A stretch of DNA of 64,000 bases from Massilia agilis (GTDB lineage Bacteria; Pseudomonadota; Gammaproteobacteria; Burkholderiales; Burkholderiaceae_D): assembly GCF_024756255.1 (NCBI RefSeq), contig NZ_JANUHB010000004.1, forward strand, positions 62,001-126,000, in the 5' to 3' direction. The notes beneath the pieces are model-generated. The model was not told where the DNA came from. It ran no database searches and was given only the letters and a program-made list of their open reading frames with translations. Shown piece after piece: positions 53,421 through 61,178 of this stretch. The position numbers and the translations under genes were made by a program. Position 1 is the stretch's first letter. Each line of letters starts with the position of its first letter.

Positions 53421-56228
53421 TCACGGCGTCAGCGGCTGCCCGTCGCTGTCGCGCAGTTCCGGCGCGCCCAGCTTGAGCGCATCGAGCTGCGGCGCGATCT
53501 TCGCGCGGTCGCCCACTGCCACCACCACCATTTTTTCTGGCACCAGGTACTTGCGCGCAGCTTCCTGCGCCTGCTGCGCCGTCACGGCAGCGTAACGGGC
53601 CGGCAGCTGCTGGTAGTAGTCGGCGGGCAGGCCGAACACGAACAGGTCCGCCAGGCTGGCGCCGATGCTTTCATTGGTCTCGAACTGCACCGGCAGCGAC
53701 AGGATCTGCGAGTTGCGCGCGCCTGCCAACTCCGTACCTGCCATCGGTTCGGCGCGCATGCGCGCCACTTCCTTGAAGATCTCGGACACCGATGGCCCCG
53801 TCACGTCCGTGCGCACGCTGCCGGCGATCGAAAACGGGCCGGGCGTGCGGTCGTAGCGGAACTGCGAGAACATGCCGTAGCTGTAGCCCTTCTGTTCGCG
53901 CAGGTTGTTGTTGATGCGGCTCGAGAACAGGCCGCCGAGCGCGGCGTTCATCACTTCCAGCGCCGGATAGTCGGGCGTGCTGCGCTCGGCGGCGATCGCG
54001 GTCACGCGCAAAGCCGTCTGCGCCGCGCCGGGCTTGTCCACCATCACGAGGCGCGCGCGCGTTGTCTTTGGCATGCCCGGTGCACTCGATTGCGCTGCCG
54101 CGCGCGGCCACGCCGCCAGCTTCGCTTCGGCCAGCGCCTTCAGTTCGTCACGCGTGATATCGCCCGCCACCACCAGCGCGGCGTTCGCCGGCACGTAATG
54201 GCTGCGCCAGAAGCCGAGCAGGTCCTCGCGCGTGGCCGTACGGATCGCAGCTTCCGTGCCGAGCCGCCCGTAGCCGTATGGGTGATCCGCGCCGTACAGG
54301 GCGCCGGCCGCCGCCACCGCGGCCACGGCCTCCGGTTCGTCGCGCTGCTGTACCAGCTCGGCGAGGCGGCTGGCGCGCTGCCGTTCCACTTCGGCCGTTG
54401 GAAATGCCGGGTTCAGCGCCACGTCGGCCAGCAGGTCGAGCGCCTGCGCGAACTTGGACCGCAGCGAAAACACCGACACGAAGGAGGCGTCCGCATTGCT
54501 GTCCGTGTGGAGGAAGGCGCCCAGTTGCGCAACCTCGTCCGCGATTTGCGGTGCGCTGCGCGTGGCTGTGCCTTCATCCAGCATGGCGGCGCTGAAGCTC
54601 GCGAGCCCGGGTGCGTCGTCCGGGTTCGCGTCGGCGCCGCTCGCCACCACCAGCCGCGCGGCCACCAGCGGCAGCGCCGGGTTGTACTGGTGGATGACGG
54701 TCAGTCCGTTCGCGAGCTGGAAGGCGTCGGCGCGCGGCAGCGTCAGGCGGGGAGCCGGGCCAGCCTTGGGCGCCTTGTAGCGCCATGCCTCGTCGCGGTT
54801 GATGCCGGCCGTCGTGGTCTTGCCGGCTTTGGTTGGTGGCGCCGCCACGTCGGGCGGCAGCTGCTGGCGCCCGGGCACGCCCTCGATCACCGCGCGCGTG
54901 CCTTGCTGCAGCCAGGCGCGCGCGGCGCGCTGCACATCCTGGGCGCCGACACGGCGCAGGCGCTCCAGGTCCTTCTGCAGGTAGCCGGGGTCACCAAGGT
55001 ACTGGTTGTAGCGGTTGACCAGGTTCGCCAGGCCATTGTCGCCGAGCTTTTCGATGCCGGCCAGCTTGCGCGTTTCGATGGTGTTGCGCGCGCGCTCGAC
55101 CTCGCGCCCGGACGGGCCGAAGTCGCGCAGCGCCGCCAGTTCGGTGTCCACCGCGTCCTCGATCTCCTTGAGCGTGTGGCCCGGCCGGGCGGTCACGTCG
55201 ATTACGAAGGTGGAGGTGAGCGCGTAGGAATTCTGCGCGGCGTTGGCGTCCTGCGCGATCTGGCGCTCGTACACCAGCGACTTGTACAGCCGGCTCGACT
55301 TGCCGCCGGCGAGGATCTGCGCCAGTACCTCGAGCTCGGCGTCGCCGTTCTGGTAGGCCGGCGGCGTGAGCCAGCCCATGAACACGCGCGGCAGTTCGAT
55401 CCGGTCCGGCACCACCACGCGGCGCTCGCGCGTGATCGGCGGCGTGACCACCTTCGGGTGCACCACCGGCGCGCTGCGCTTGAAGCCGCCGAAGTACTTG
55501 CGTACCAGCGCGAGCGTTCTGGCCTTGTCGATGTCGCCGGCGATCACGATGCTGGCGTTGTTCGGCCCGTAGTAGCGGGTGAAGAAGGCGCGCACGTCGG
55601 CCAGCTTCGCGCTCTGGATGTCGGCGTGCGAGCCCATCACCGACGCATAGTACGGGTGCTCCTTCGGGAACAGCGTGTGGTACAGCGCTTCCTCGACGAT
55701 GCCGTAGGGCTGGTTCTCGATGCTCTGGCGCCGCTCGTTGCGCACCACGTCCTGCTGGTTCGACAGCGCCTGCTGGTCCAGCACGTCGAGCAGGTAGCCC
55801 ATGCGGTCGGCGTGCACCCACAGTGCCAGCTCCAGCTGGTTGGACGGCACCGTGTCGTAGTAGTTGGTGCGGTCGAAGTCGGTGCTGCCGTTGCTGTCGG
55901 TCGCGCCCGCGCCCTCGAGCAGGCGATCGGCTTCGCCGCGCGGCACGTGTTTCGTCCCGGCGAACATCATGTGCTCGAACAGGTGCGCAAAGCCGGTCAG
56001 GCCGGGCGCTTCGTTGGCGGGGCCGACGTGGTACCAGATGTTGACGGCGACGATGGGAAGACGGTGGTCCTCGACCAGGATCACCTCCAGACCGTTGGGC
56101 AGCACCGTCTTCTGGTAGTTGATGTTGACGACGGCCGGGGCGGGCGCGGTGGGGGCGTCGGCCGCGATGGCGGGGCCGCCGAGCGCGGCCAGTAGGGCGG
56201 AAACGGCAAACAGCAAGCGTGGCTTCAT
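53421..56228 (-). CDS. Exported M16 family metallopeptidase (two-domain, insulinase type)
   Basis: A 935-residue protein with a signal peptide (MKPRLLFAVSALLAALGGPAIAA). The first half carries the zinc motif H-x-x-E-H as HLFEHMMFAGT (His82, Glu85, His86) and a downstream Glu in the VVRNERRQSIENQPYG region. The second half (from about residue 500) repeats the fold but lacks H-x-x-E-H, as usual for the inactive half, and keeps the R/Y region FSSRINNNLREQKGYSYG. Such enzymes degrade peptides in a closed chamber in the periplasm. It is the last gene of a five-gene minus-strand unit, 30 bases behind the TraM-like gene. Confidence 0.95.
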   Translation of the reverse strand: MKPRLLFAVSALLAALGGPAIAADAPTAPAPAVVNINYQKTVLPNGLEVILVEDHRLPIVAVNIWYHVGPANEAPGLTGFAHLFEHMMFAGTKHVPRGEADRLLEGAGATDSNGSTDFDRTNYYDTVPSNQLELALWVHADRMGYLLDVLDQQALSNQQDVVRNERRQSIENQPYGIVEEALYHTLFPKEHPYYASVMGSHADIQSAKLADVRAFFTRYYGPNNASIVIAGDIDKARTLALVRKYFGGFKRSAPVVHPKVVTPPITRERRVVVPDRIELPRVFMGWLTPPAYQNGDAELEVLAQILAGGKSSRLYKSLVYERQIAQDANAAQNSYALTSTFVIDVTARPGHTLKEIEDAVDTELAALRDFGPSGREVERARNTIETRKLAGIEKLGDNGLANLVNRYNQYLGDPGYLQKDLERLRRVGAQDVQRAARAWLQQGTRAVIEGVPGRQQLPPDVAAPPTKAGKTTTAGINRDEAWRYKAPKAGPAPRLTLPRADAFQLANGLTVIHQYNPALPLVAARLVVASGADANPDDAPGLASFSAAMLDEGTATRSAPQIADEVAQLGAFLHTDSNADASFVSVFSLRSKFAQALDLLADVALNPAFPTAEVERQRASRLAELVQQRDEPEAVAAVAAAGALYGADHPYGYGRLGTEAAIRTATREDLLGFWRSHYVPANAALVVAGDITRDELKALAEAKLAAWPRAAAQSSAPGMPKTTRARLVMVDKPGAAQTALRVTAIAAERSTPDYPALEVMNAALGGLFSSRINNNLREQKGYSYGMFSQFRYDRTPGPFSIAGSVRTDVTGPSVSEIFKEVARMRAEPMAGTELAGARNSQILSLPVQFETNESIGASLADLFVFGLPADYYQQLPARYAAVTAQQAQEAARKYLVPEKMVVVAVGDRAKIAPQLDALKLGAPELRDSDGQPLTP

Positions 56229-56258
56229 GTTGCGCTCCAATGCGGCTTGGCTGCCGCG

Positions 56259-56720
56259 CTAGGGTTTCTGCATCTCGGCCTCGATGGCGCTCCTGGTCTT
56301 GCGGTCGAGCTTCTCGACGATCTTCGCCAGCTTCTCGCCCTTGGCGATGGCCGCGGTTTGTTCGGGCGTGAGTTCCTTCGCCTGCACCACGGCGGGCGCC
56401 GGCGCGCTGCGCAAGAACAGCGCCTGGCCGGCCAGCACCAGCACGGCCGCGAGCGCGGCGGCGCCACCGGCCAGCATCAGCGCGTGGCGCCTGTCGATGC
56501 CGGGCGCGGGAGCAGTCGCCGCGACGGCCGGCCGGCCCGGCAGCACCGACAGCTGCGCGGCCAGTTCGTCGCTGGCCTCATTGAGCAGCGCCACGTGGCG
56601 CTCGACCGCTTCTTCCAGCACCGCCTCGTTCAGGGCCACCAGCGCGAACACCGGGTCATCGACGTCGATTTTGACGCCGGTCTTTTCGAACACGAGGGTG
56701 CGCAGTTTTTGCTGGTCCAT
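56259..56720 (-). CDS. TraM-like membrane protein (conjugal transfer TraM family, chromosomal)
   Basis: A 153-residue protein. Residues 1-55 (FEKTGVKIDVDDPVFALVALNEAVLEE) show the D-D-P-x-x-x-L-V-x-L-N-E pattern I associate with the TraM protein of IncP-type Tra1 regions. One membrane helix follows at about 78-98 (HALMLAGGAAALAAVLVLAG), and then a charged periplasmic or cytoplasmic tail (TPEQTAAIAKGEKLAKIVEKL). It starts 6 bases after the TraL-like ATPase gene, the same order as traL-traM in RP4. The family call rests on memory plus gene order. Function on a chromosome without other tra genes is unknown. Confidence 0.65.
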   Translation of the reverse strand: MDQQKLRTLVFEKTGVKIDVDDPVFALVALNEAVLEEAVERHVALLNEASDELAAQLSVLPGRPAVAATAPAPGIDRRHALMLAGGAAALAAVLVLAGQALFLRSAPAPAVVQAKELTPEQTAAIAKGEKLAKIVEKLDRKTRSAIEAEMQKP

Positions 56721-56726
56721 GGCGGC

Positions 56727-57455
56727 CTACCAGTTGACCTTGTCGAGCTGCTCGAACAGGTCGCGGAACACGACCTTGATGCGCTGCTTCTCCATCACGT
56801 TGAAGCGGTCGCTCGCGCGCACCTCGTCCAGCGTCAGGCGGCCCATGTTCATCTTCTTGATGTCGGCGCCGAAGGTGTCGGGGTTGCGCGCGGTGAGCAC
56901 CACCCGGCCGCGCACCCGCGCCGCGTGTTCGAGGTAGGTCTGCGATTCGGTGAACAGCTTCCCGCTGGGCGAAGCCAGGCGGCCGAAGTGCTCGTTCTCC
57001 CACAACACCAGCGGCACATGGGTCGCTTTTGCGGTGGCGGCAAAGCCGGTGGCGGTGTCGTGCAGCGTGTCGCCGCCGCCGACGATGGTGTGGATGTACA
57101 CCTTGCGGCCGGCTTCTTCCAGCATCGCGAAGCAGTCGTTCTCCAGCAGGTAGGCCATCAGCGGCGTGAAGCTGTTGGCGCCGTTGTCGATCACGCAGTT
57201 GCCGTCTTCCTCGAGGATGTCGATCATCAGCGCGTCAAAGCGCTTGGGGTCGATGGTGCGGGTGTCGGTCATCACCGGCACGTGCTTCACGTTCATCGCC
57301 TTGTAGCGCGAGAAGGTCGGGTTTTCCTGGTCGGTGTCGAAGCAGCGCAGCGGCTTGTCGTCCTTTTGCGCCAGCCATTGCGCCAGGATGGTCGAGACCA
57401 GGGTCTTGCCGATGCCGCCCTTGCCCTGCAAGATGAAGTGAACCGTGTTTTGCAT
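56727..57455 (-). CDS. TraL-like ParA/MinD-family ATPase (chromosomal)
   Basis: A 242-residue P-loop ATPase. HFILQGKGGIGKTLVSTILAQWL is a deviant Walker A (residues 11-18) of the ParA type at the very N-terminus. CFDTDQENPTFSRYKA is the A' region and MIDILEEDGNCVIDNGANSF the Walker B/switch region with D-N-G-A-N. The whole pattern (QGKGGxGK start, DTDP/Q-x-N, DNGA) is that of TraL of IncP conjugation systems and relatives, rather than chromosome-partition ParA. ATG 57455 follows GGAG. It is followed by the TraM-like gene and preceded by a secreted phosphoesterase gene (32 bases). Confidence 0.8.
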   Translation of the reverse strand: MQNTVHFILQGKGGIGKTLVSTILAQWLAQKDDKPLRCFDTDQENPTFSRYKAMNVKHVPVMTDTRTIDPKRFDALMIDILEEDGNCVIDNGANSFTPLMAYLLENDCFAMLEEAGRKVYIHTIVGGGDTLHDTATGFAATAKATHVPLVLWENEHFGRLASPSGKLFTESQTYLEHAARVRGRVVLTARNPDTFGADIKKMNMGRLTLDEVRASDRFNVMEKQRIKVVFRDLFEQLDKVNW

Positions 57456-57487
57456 CCAATGCTCCAATCGTTATTCTTCCCCGCCCC

Positions 57488-58363
57488 CTAGTGGCAGGTG
57501 CCGCTGCCGTGGTCCGGCTCCGGGCCCTGTTCCTGCGTGCCGGCCACCGGCATGAACCGCCATTCGTAGCCGCCGTCAAACAGCCGCAGGCGCAGCACGC
57601 CGTAGCGGTTGTTCTCGCGGAACTGGCTATTGGCGGCCGGCCACAGGAACGGCGTCGCAAACGCGCCCCCGGTGCCGACCACGAACTGGCGGATGCCGCG
57701 CGCCTGGTCCAGGCGGCCATCGGCGTCCTGCGGCGCAAAGCGCTCGTAGTCGTGGTCATGCCCGGACAGCACGAGCTCGGCGCCGGCCTTGTACAGCAGG
57801 TTCCAGGCGTCGTGCATTATGGCAACATTTCCGTGCCCGCCAGAACTATACAGCGGGTGATGCCAATAGGCGAGCGTGCAGCGGGCCGGATGGGCGGCCA
57901 GGTCGTCGCGCAGCCACGCCAGCTGCGCCGCCATGGCCGCGCCGGACAGGTCGCTGTCGAGGGAGACGAGGTGCCAGCCGCCCAGGTCGAAGCTGTAGTA
58001 GCCGCGCCCGGCGCGTTGGCCGAAATAGTCGAAGTAGGGCTTGCCGCGGCCGGTGGCGTACTCGCGGTTGCCCGGCGCCGGGTAGGTGCGGTCGCGAAAG
58101 CGGCCCCAGGTCGGGCCGTAGCAGGCGGAGTATTCCTCGGGCCGGCCGCGCGGGTAGGTGTGGTCGCCCAGCGTGAGCACCACCGCGCCAGGATCGGCCG
58201 CCAGTCCCGCGGCGACCACGGCGGCGGTCTCGGCGGCGCCGGAAAAGCGGGTGTCCGGGTGCGGGCAGCGCGCGATGTCGCCCGCCGCATACACGGTCGG
58301 TGCCGGGGCCGCGTGCGCGCCGGCGGCAACAAAGGCCGCGGCGAGCGCGAAAGCCAATCTCAT
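57488..58363 (-). CDS. Exported calcineurin-like metallophosphoesterase
   Basis: A 291-residue protein with a signal peptide (MRLAFALAAAFVAAGAHA). The metal-binding motifs of the family are in order: YAAGDIARC (D-x near the start), LTLGDHTYPRG (G-D), PAPGNREY (G-N-R/H-E), YWHHPLYSSGGHGN (H) and LVLSGHDHDYER (G-H-x-H). This is the purple-acid-phosphatase-like/3',5'-cAMP phosphodiesterase type. It is probably periplasmic; the substrate cannot be assigned. It lies 19 bases behind pncC and 32 bases ahead of the TraL-like gene. Confidence 0.93.
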   Translation of the reverse strand: MRLAFALAAAFVAAGAHAAPAPTVYAAGDIARCPHPDTRFSGAAETAAVVAAGLAADPGAVVLTLGDHTYPRGRPEEYSACYGPTWGRFRDRTYPAPGNREYATGRGKPYFDYFGQRAGRGYYSFDLGGWHLVSLDSDLSGAAMAAQLAWLRDDLAAHPARCTLAYWHHPLYSSGGHGNVAIMHDAWNLLYKAGAELVLSGHDHDYERFAPQDADGRLDQARGIRQFVVGTGGAFATPFLWPAANSQFRENNRYGVLRLRLFDGGYEWRFMPVAGTQEQGPEPDHGSGTCH

Positions 58364-58382
58364 CCCGGCGCGGCGCACCGGG

Positions 58383-58865
58383 TTATTCGACGAAGCGCAG
58401 CAGTCCCTGCAGCGCGTGCGCGACGGTCTGCTCGCGCACCGCGTGGCGGTCGCCCGCAAATACCAGCCGTTCGGTGTAGGTGGTGTCGCCGCGCGACCAG
58501 CCGAAGCACACCGTGCCCACGGGTTTGCCCGGCACCGCGCCGGTGGGCCCGGCAATGCCGGTGGTCGAGACGGCGACGTCGGCATTGCTGTTGGCCAGCG
58601 CGCCTTCGGCCATCGCCGCGGCCACTTCCTCGCTCACCGAGCCGAACTGCGCGATCAGCGCCGCCGGCACGTCCAGCATGCCGGTCTTGGAAGCGTTGGA
58701 ATAGGTGACGAAACCGGCGTCGAACCAGCCGGTGGACCCGGCGATCTCGGTGATGGCCTGCGCCACGCCGCCGCCGGTGCAGGACTCGGCGGTGGCCAGC
58801 ATCAGCCGTTTGGCTTCCAGCGCCCGGCCTACCCGGGTGGCCAGGTCGATCATGTCAGTGCTCAC
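58383..58865 (-). CDS. pncC: Nicotinamide-nucleotide amidohydrolase PncC (CinA C-terminal type)
   Basis: A 160-residue enzyme that deamidates NMN to nicotinate mononucleotide, recycling pyridine nucleotide. LATAESCTGGGVAQAITEIAGSTGWFDAGFVTYSN is the CinA C-terminal signature, and STTGIAGPTGAVPGKPVGTVCFGW the second conserved block. Length fits stand-alone PncC. It is the first gene of the minus-strand unit leading to the M16 peptidase. Confidence 0.96.
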   Translation of the reverse strand: MSTDMIDLATRVGRALEAKRLMLATAESCTGGGVAQAITEIAGSTGWFDAGFVTYSNASKTGMLDVPAALIAQFGSVSEEVAAAMAEGALANSNADVAVSTTGIAGPTGAVPGKPVGTVCFGWSRGDTTYTERLVFAGDRHAVREQTVAHALQGLLRFVE

Positions 58866-59135
58866 ATTTGTCTCCTTTGGTCTATGCTGGTCCGGCCGGC
58901 GTGCACGCCGCGCATAAGGGCCATTCTAGCGCGCAGCGCCGTGAATGGGTGTTGCAAACATTCATGAACATCGTGCCACATGCCATGGCCGCGTGCCGCG
59001 CGTATTGACTAGGATCAGTTGTCGCAAGTGTTCCGTGCGCCATGCCCGGTACGCATGCTGCTATCCTGCAATCGCCTGCACCGAAGGCATTTTCCAACCA
59101 TCAACCCGACCCGCGATGCCGCACCCAAGATTTGC

Positions 59136-61178
59136 ATGCCAGCGGCCGGCACGGCTGTGATCCGGCTGCGTTCGATCCGCACCAAGCTGATGGCGGTCGT
59201 GATGTCCACCACTCTTGCCGCGACCCTGGTGTCGGTTGGCACCGTGATCGGTTACGACTTGCGCAGCTACCAGCACGCGCTCAAGTCGGACCTGGTGACC
59301 CAGGCCGAGCTGCTTGGCCGGATGACCGCCGCCGCGCTCAACTTCGATGATGCGCGGCTGGCGCAGGAGAACCTGGCGCTGCTGCGCGCCCGGCCGCTGG
59401 TGCGCGCCGGCGCGATCTACAACGCCGCCGGCAAGCTGGTCGCGTCCTACGCGGCGCCGGGCGAGCCGGCCGAATTCCCGCCGCGTCCCGAACCCGGCAA
59501 GCCGCATACGCAGGGGCGCTACCTGGTGCTGGCCGAGCCCATCGTCGACAACGGCGACCTGCTCGGCACGGTGTACTTGCGCGCCGAGAACCGGCTGCTG
59601 CAGCGCATCCTCGACTACCTGCTGATCGCGGCCGGCGTCACCCTGCTGGCGCTGGCCACGTCGTGGCTGGTGGTGCGCCGCATCGGGCGCGTGATCACGG
59701 CGCCGATCGTGGCCATCACCGGGATCGCGCGCGACGTGGTGGCCACGCGCGACTACTCGCGCCGCGCCGAGCGCATCAGCAAGGACGAAGCGGCCGACCT
59801 GGCGGACTCGTTCAACGCCATGCTCGGCGAGATCGAGCAGCGCACGCTGGCGCTGGAAAGCTCGAACCAGGAGATCGCGCACGAGGCGCAGGAGCGTGCC
59901 CGCGCCCAGCAGGAGGTGATGCGGCTGAACGAGGAGCTGGAAGAGCGCGTGCACGAGCGCACCCTGCAGCTGGAGCTGGCCAACCAGGAGCTGGTGCGCG
60001 CAATCGAGGAGGCGCGCAAGGCCAACCAGGCCAAGTCCGCGTTCCTGTCGTCGATGAGCCACGAGCTGCGCACGCCGCTCAATGCGATCCTTGGCTTTGC
60101 CCAGATCCTGAACTCGGATGCGCTGCCGGCCAGCGACGAGCAAAAGCGCGAGTTCGCCGACCACATCGTCAAGGCCGGGCGCCACCTGCTCACCCTGATC
60201 AACGAAATCCTCGACCTGGCCAAGATCGAATCGGGCGCGGTCACGCTGTCGATGGAGCCGGTCGGCATCGACGACGTGCTGGCCGAGTGCCGCAGCATGA
60301 TCGACGCGCAGGCGCACAAGCGCGGCATCCGCGTGCTGTTCCCCGACCACACGGGGGCCATGGTGCGCGCCGACCGCACGCGCCTGAAGCAGGTGCTGCT
60401 CAACCTGCTGTCCAACGCGGTCAAGTACAACCGCGAGGGCGGGGCGGTGGTGCTGGCATGCGCGCCGGATCCGTCCGGGCGGCTGCGGCTGTCGGTGCAG
60501 GACACCGGCATGGGCCTGCGCCAGGACCAGATCGACGCGCTGTTCCAGCCATTCAACCGGCTGGGGCAGGAGAACGGCACGCAGGAGGGCACCGGCATCG
60601 GCCTGGTCGTCACGCGCCGGCTGGTCGAACTGATGGGCGGCGAGATCGGCGTGACCAGCAGTCCCGGTGTGGGCAGCGTGTTCTCGATCGCGCTGGCGTC
60701 GGCCGCGCCGGCCACGCTGGGCGCGCCAGAACCCGCCTGGCGGCCCGCCGCTTCGCACGATGCGGCCGAGGGCGCGGCGCACTTGCTGCTGTACGTCGAG
60801 GACAACCCGGCCAACCTGAAGCTGGTGGAGGAGCTCGTGCGCCTGCGCGCCGACCTGCGCCTGCTGTCGGCGCCGGACGCGCGCATGGGGATCGAGCTGG
60901 CGCGCTCCCACCATCCCGAACTCATCCTCATGGACATCAACCTGCCCGGCATGAGCGGCGTGGAGGCCTTGCGCGTGCTGCGCGAGACGCCCGACACTGC
61001 CGGCATTCCGGTGATTGCCCTGACCGCCAACGCAATGCCGAGCGACGTCGAGCGCGGCATCGGCGCCGGGTTCTTCCGCTACCTGACCAAACCGATCGAC
61101 ATCGTGATGTTCAACGAAGCCATCGACCGCACCCTTGAACACGTCCGCGCGCGGCACGCCGGGGAGGGCGCCGCATGA
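59136..61178 (+). CDS. Hybrid sensor histidine kinase with CHASE8-like sensor, HAMP and receiver
   Basis: About 680 residues. One membrane helix near residue 20-40, then a periplasmic sensor (YDLRSYQHALKSDLVTQAELLGRM...ALNFDDARLAQENLALL) that looks like CHASE8. A second helix at about 155-180 and a HAMP domain (RRIGRVITAPIVAITGIARDVVAT) follow, then a coiled coil. HisKA is SSMSHELRTPLNAILGF with His309. The ATPase domain has N box LLSNAVKY and G boxes DTGMGL and GTGIGL. The C-terminal receiver has Asp600 in LILMDINLPG. ATG 59136 is a judgement; in-frame starts exist at 59019 and 59055. The last four bases overlap the next gene (ATGA). Confidence 0.93.
   Translation: MPAAGTAVIRLRSIRTKLMAVVMSTTLAATLVSVGTVIGYDLRSYQHALKSDLVTQAELLGRMTAAALNFDDARLAQENLALLRARPLVRAGAIYNAAGKLVASYAAPGEPAEFPPRPEPGKPHTQGRYLVLAEPIVDNGDLLGTVYLRAENRLLQRILDYLLIAAGVTLLALATSWLVVRRIGRVITAPIVAITGIARDVVATRDYSRRAERISKDEAADLADSFNAMLGEIEQRTLALESSNQEIAHEAQERARAQQEVMRLNEELEERVHERTLQLELANQELVRAIEEARKANQAKSAFLSSMSHELRTPLNAILGFAQILNSDALPASDEQKREFADHIVKAGRHLLTLINEILDLAKIESGAVTLSMEPVGIDDVLAECRSMIDAQAHKRGIRVLFPDHTGAMVRADRTRLKQVLLNLLSNAVKYNREGGAVVLACAPDPSGRLRLSVQDTGMGLRQDQIDALFQPFNRLGQENGTQEGTGIGLVVTRRLVELMGGEIGVTSSPGVGSVFSIALASAAPATLGAPEPAWRPAASHDAAEGAAHLLLYVEDNPANLKLVEELVRLRADLRLLSAPDARMGIELARSHHPELILMDINLPGMSGVEALRVLRETPDTAGIPVIALTANAMPSDVERGIGAGFFRYLTKPIDIVMFNEAIDRTLEHVRARHAGEGAA

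Noticed and set aside
54400..54800. Second half of the M16 peptidase lacking H-x-x-E-H, considered as a decayed gene
   Set aside because: Loss of the zinc motif in the second half is normal for two-domain M16 enzymes and the frame is intact.
54090..56195. A 701-codon open frame on the plus strand across the M16 peptidase gene
   Set aside because: The minus-strand peptidase has a signal peptide, the zinc motif and full family similarity; the plus frame has none.
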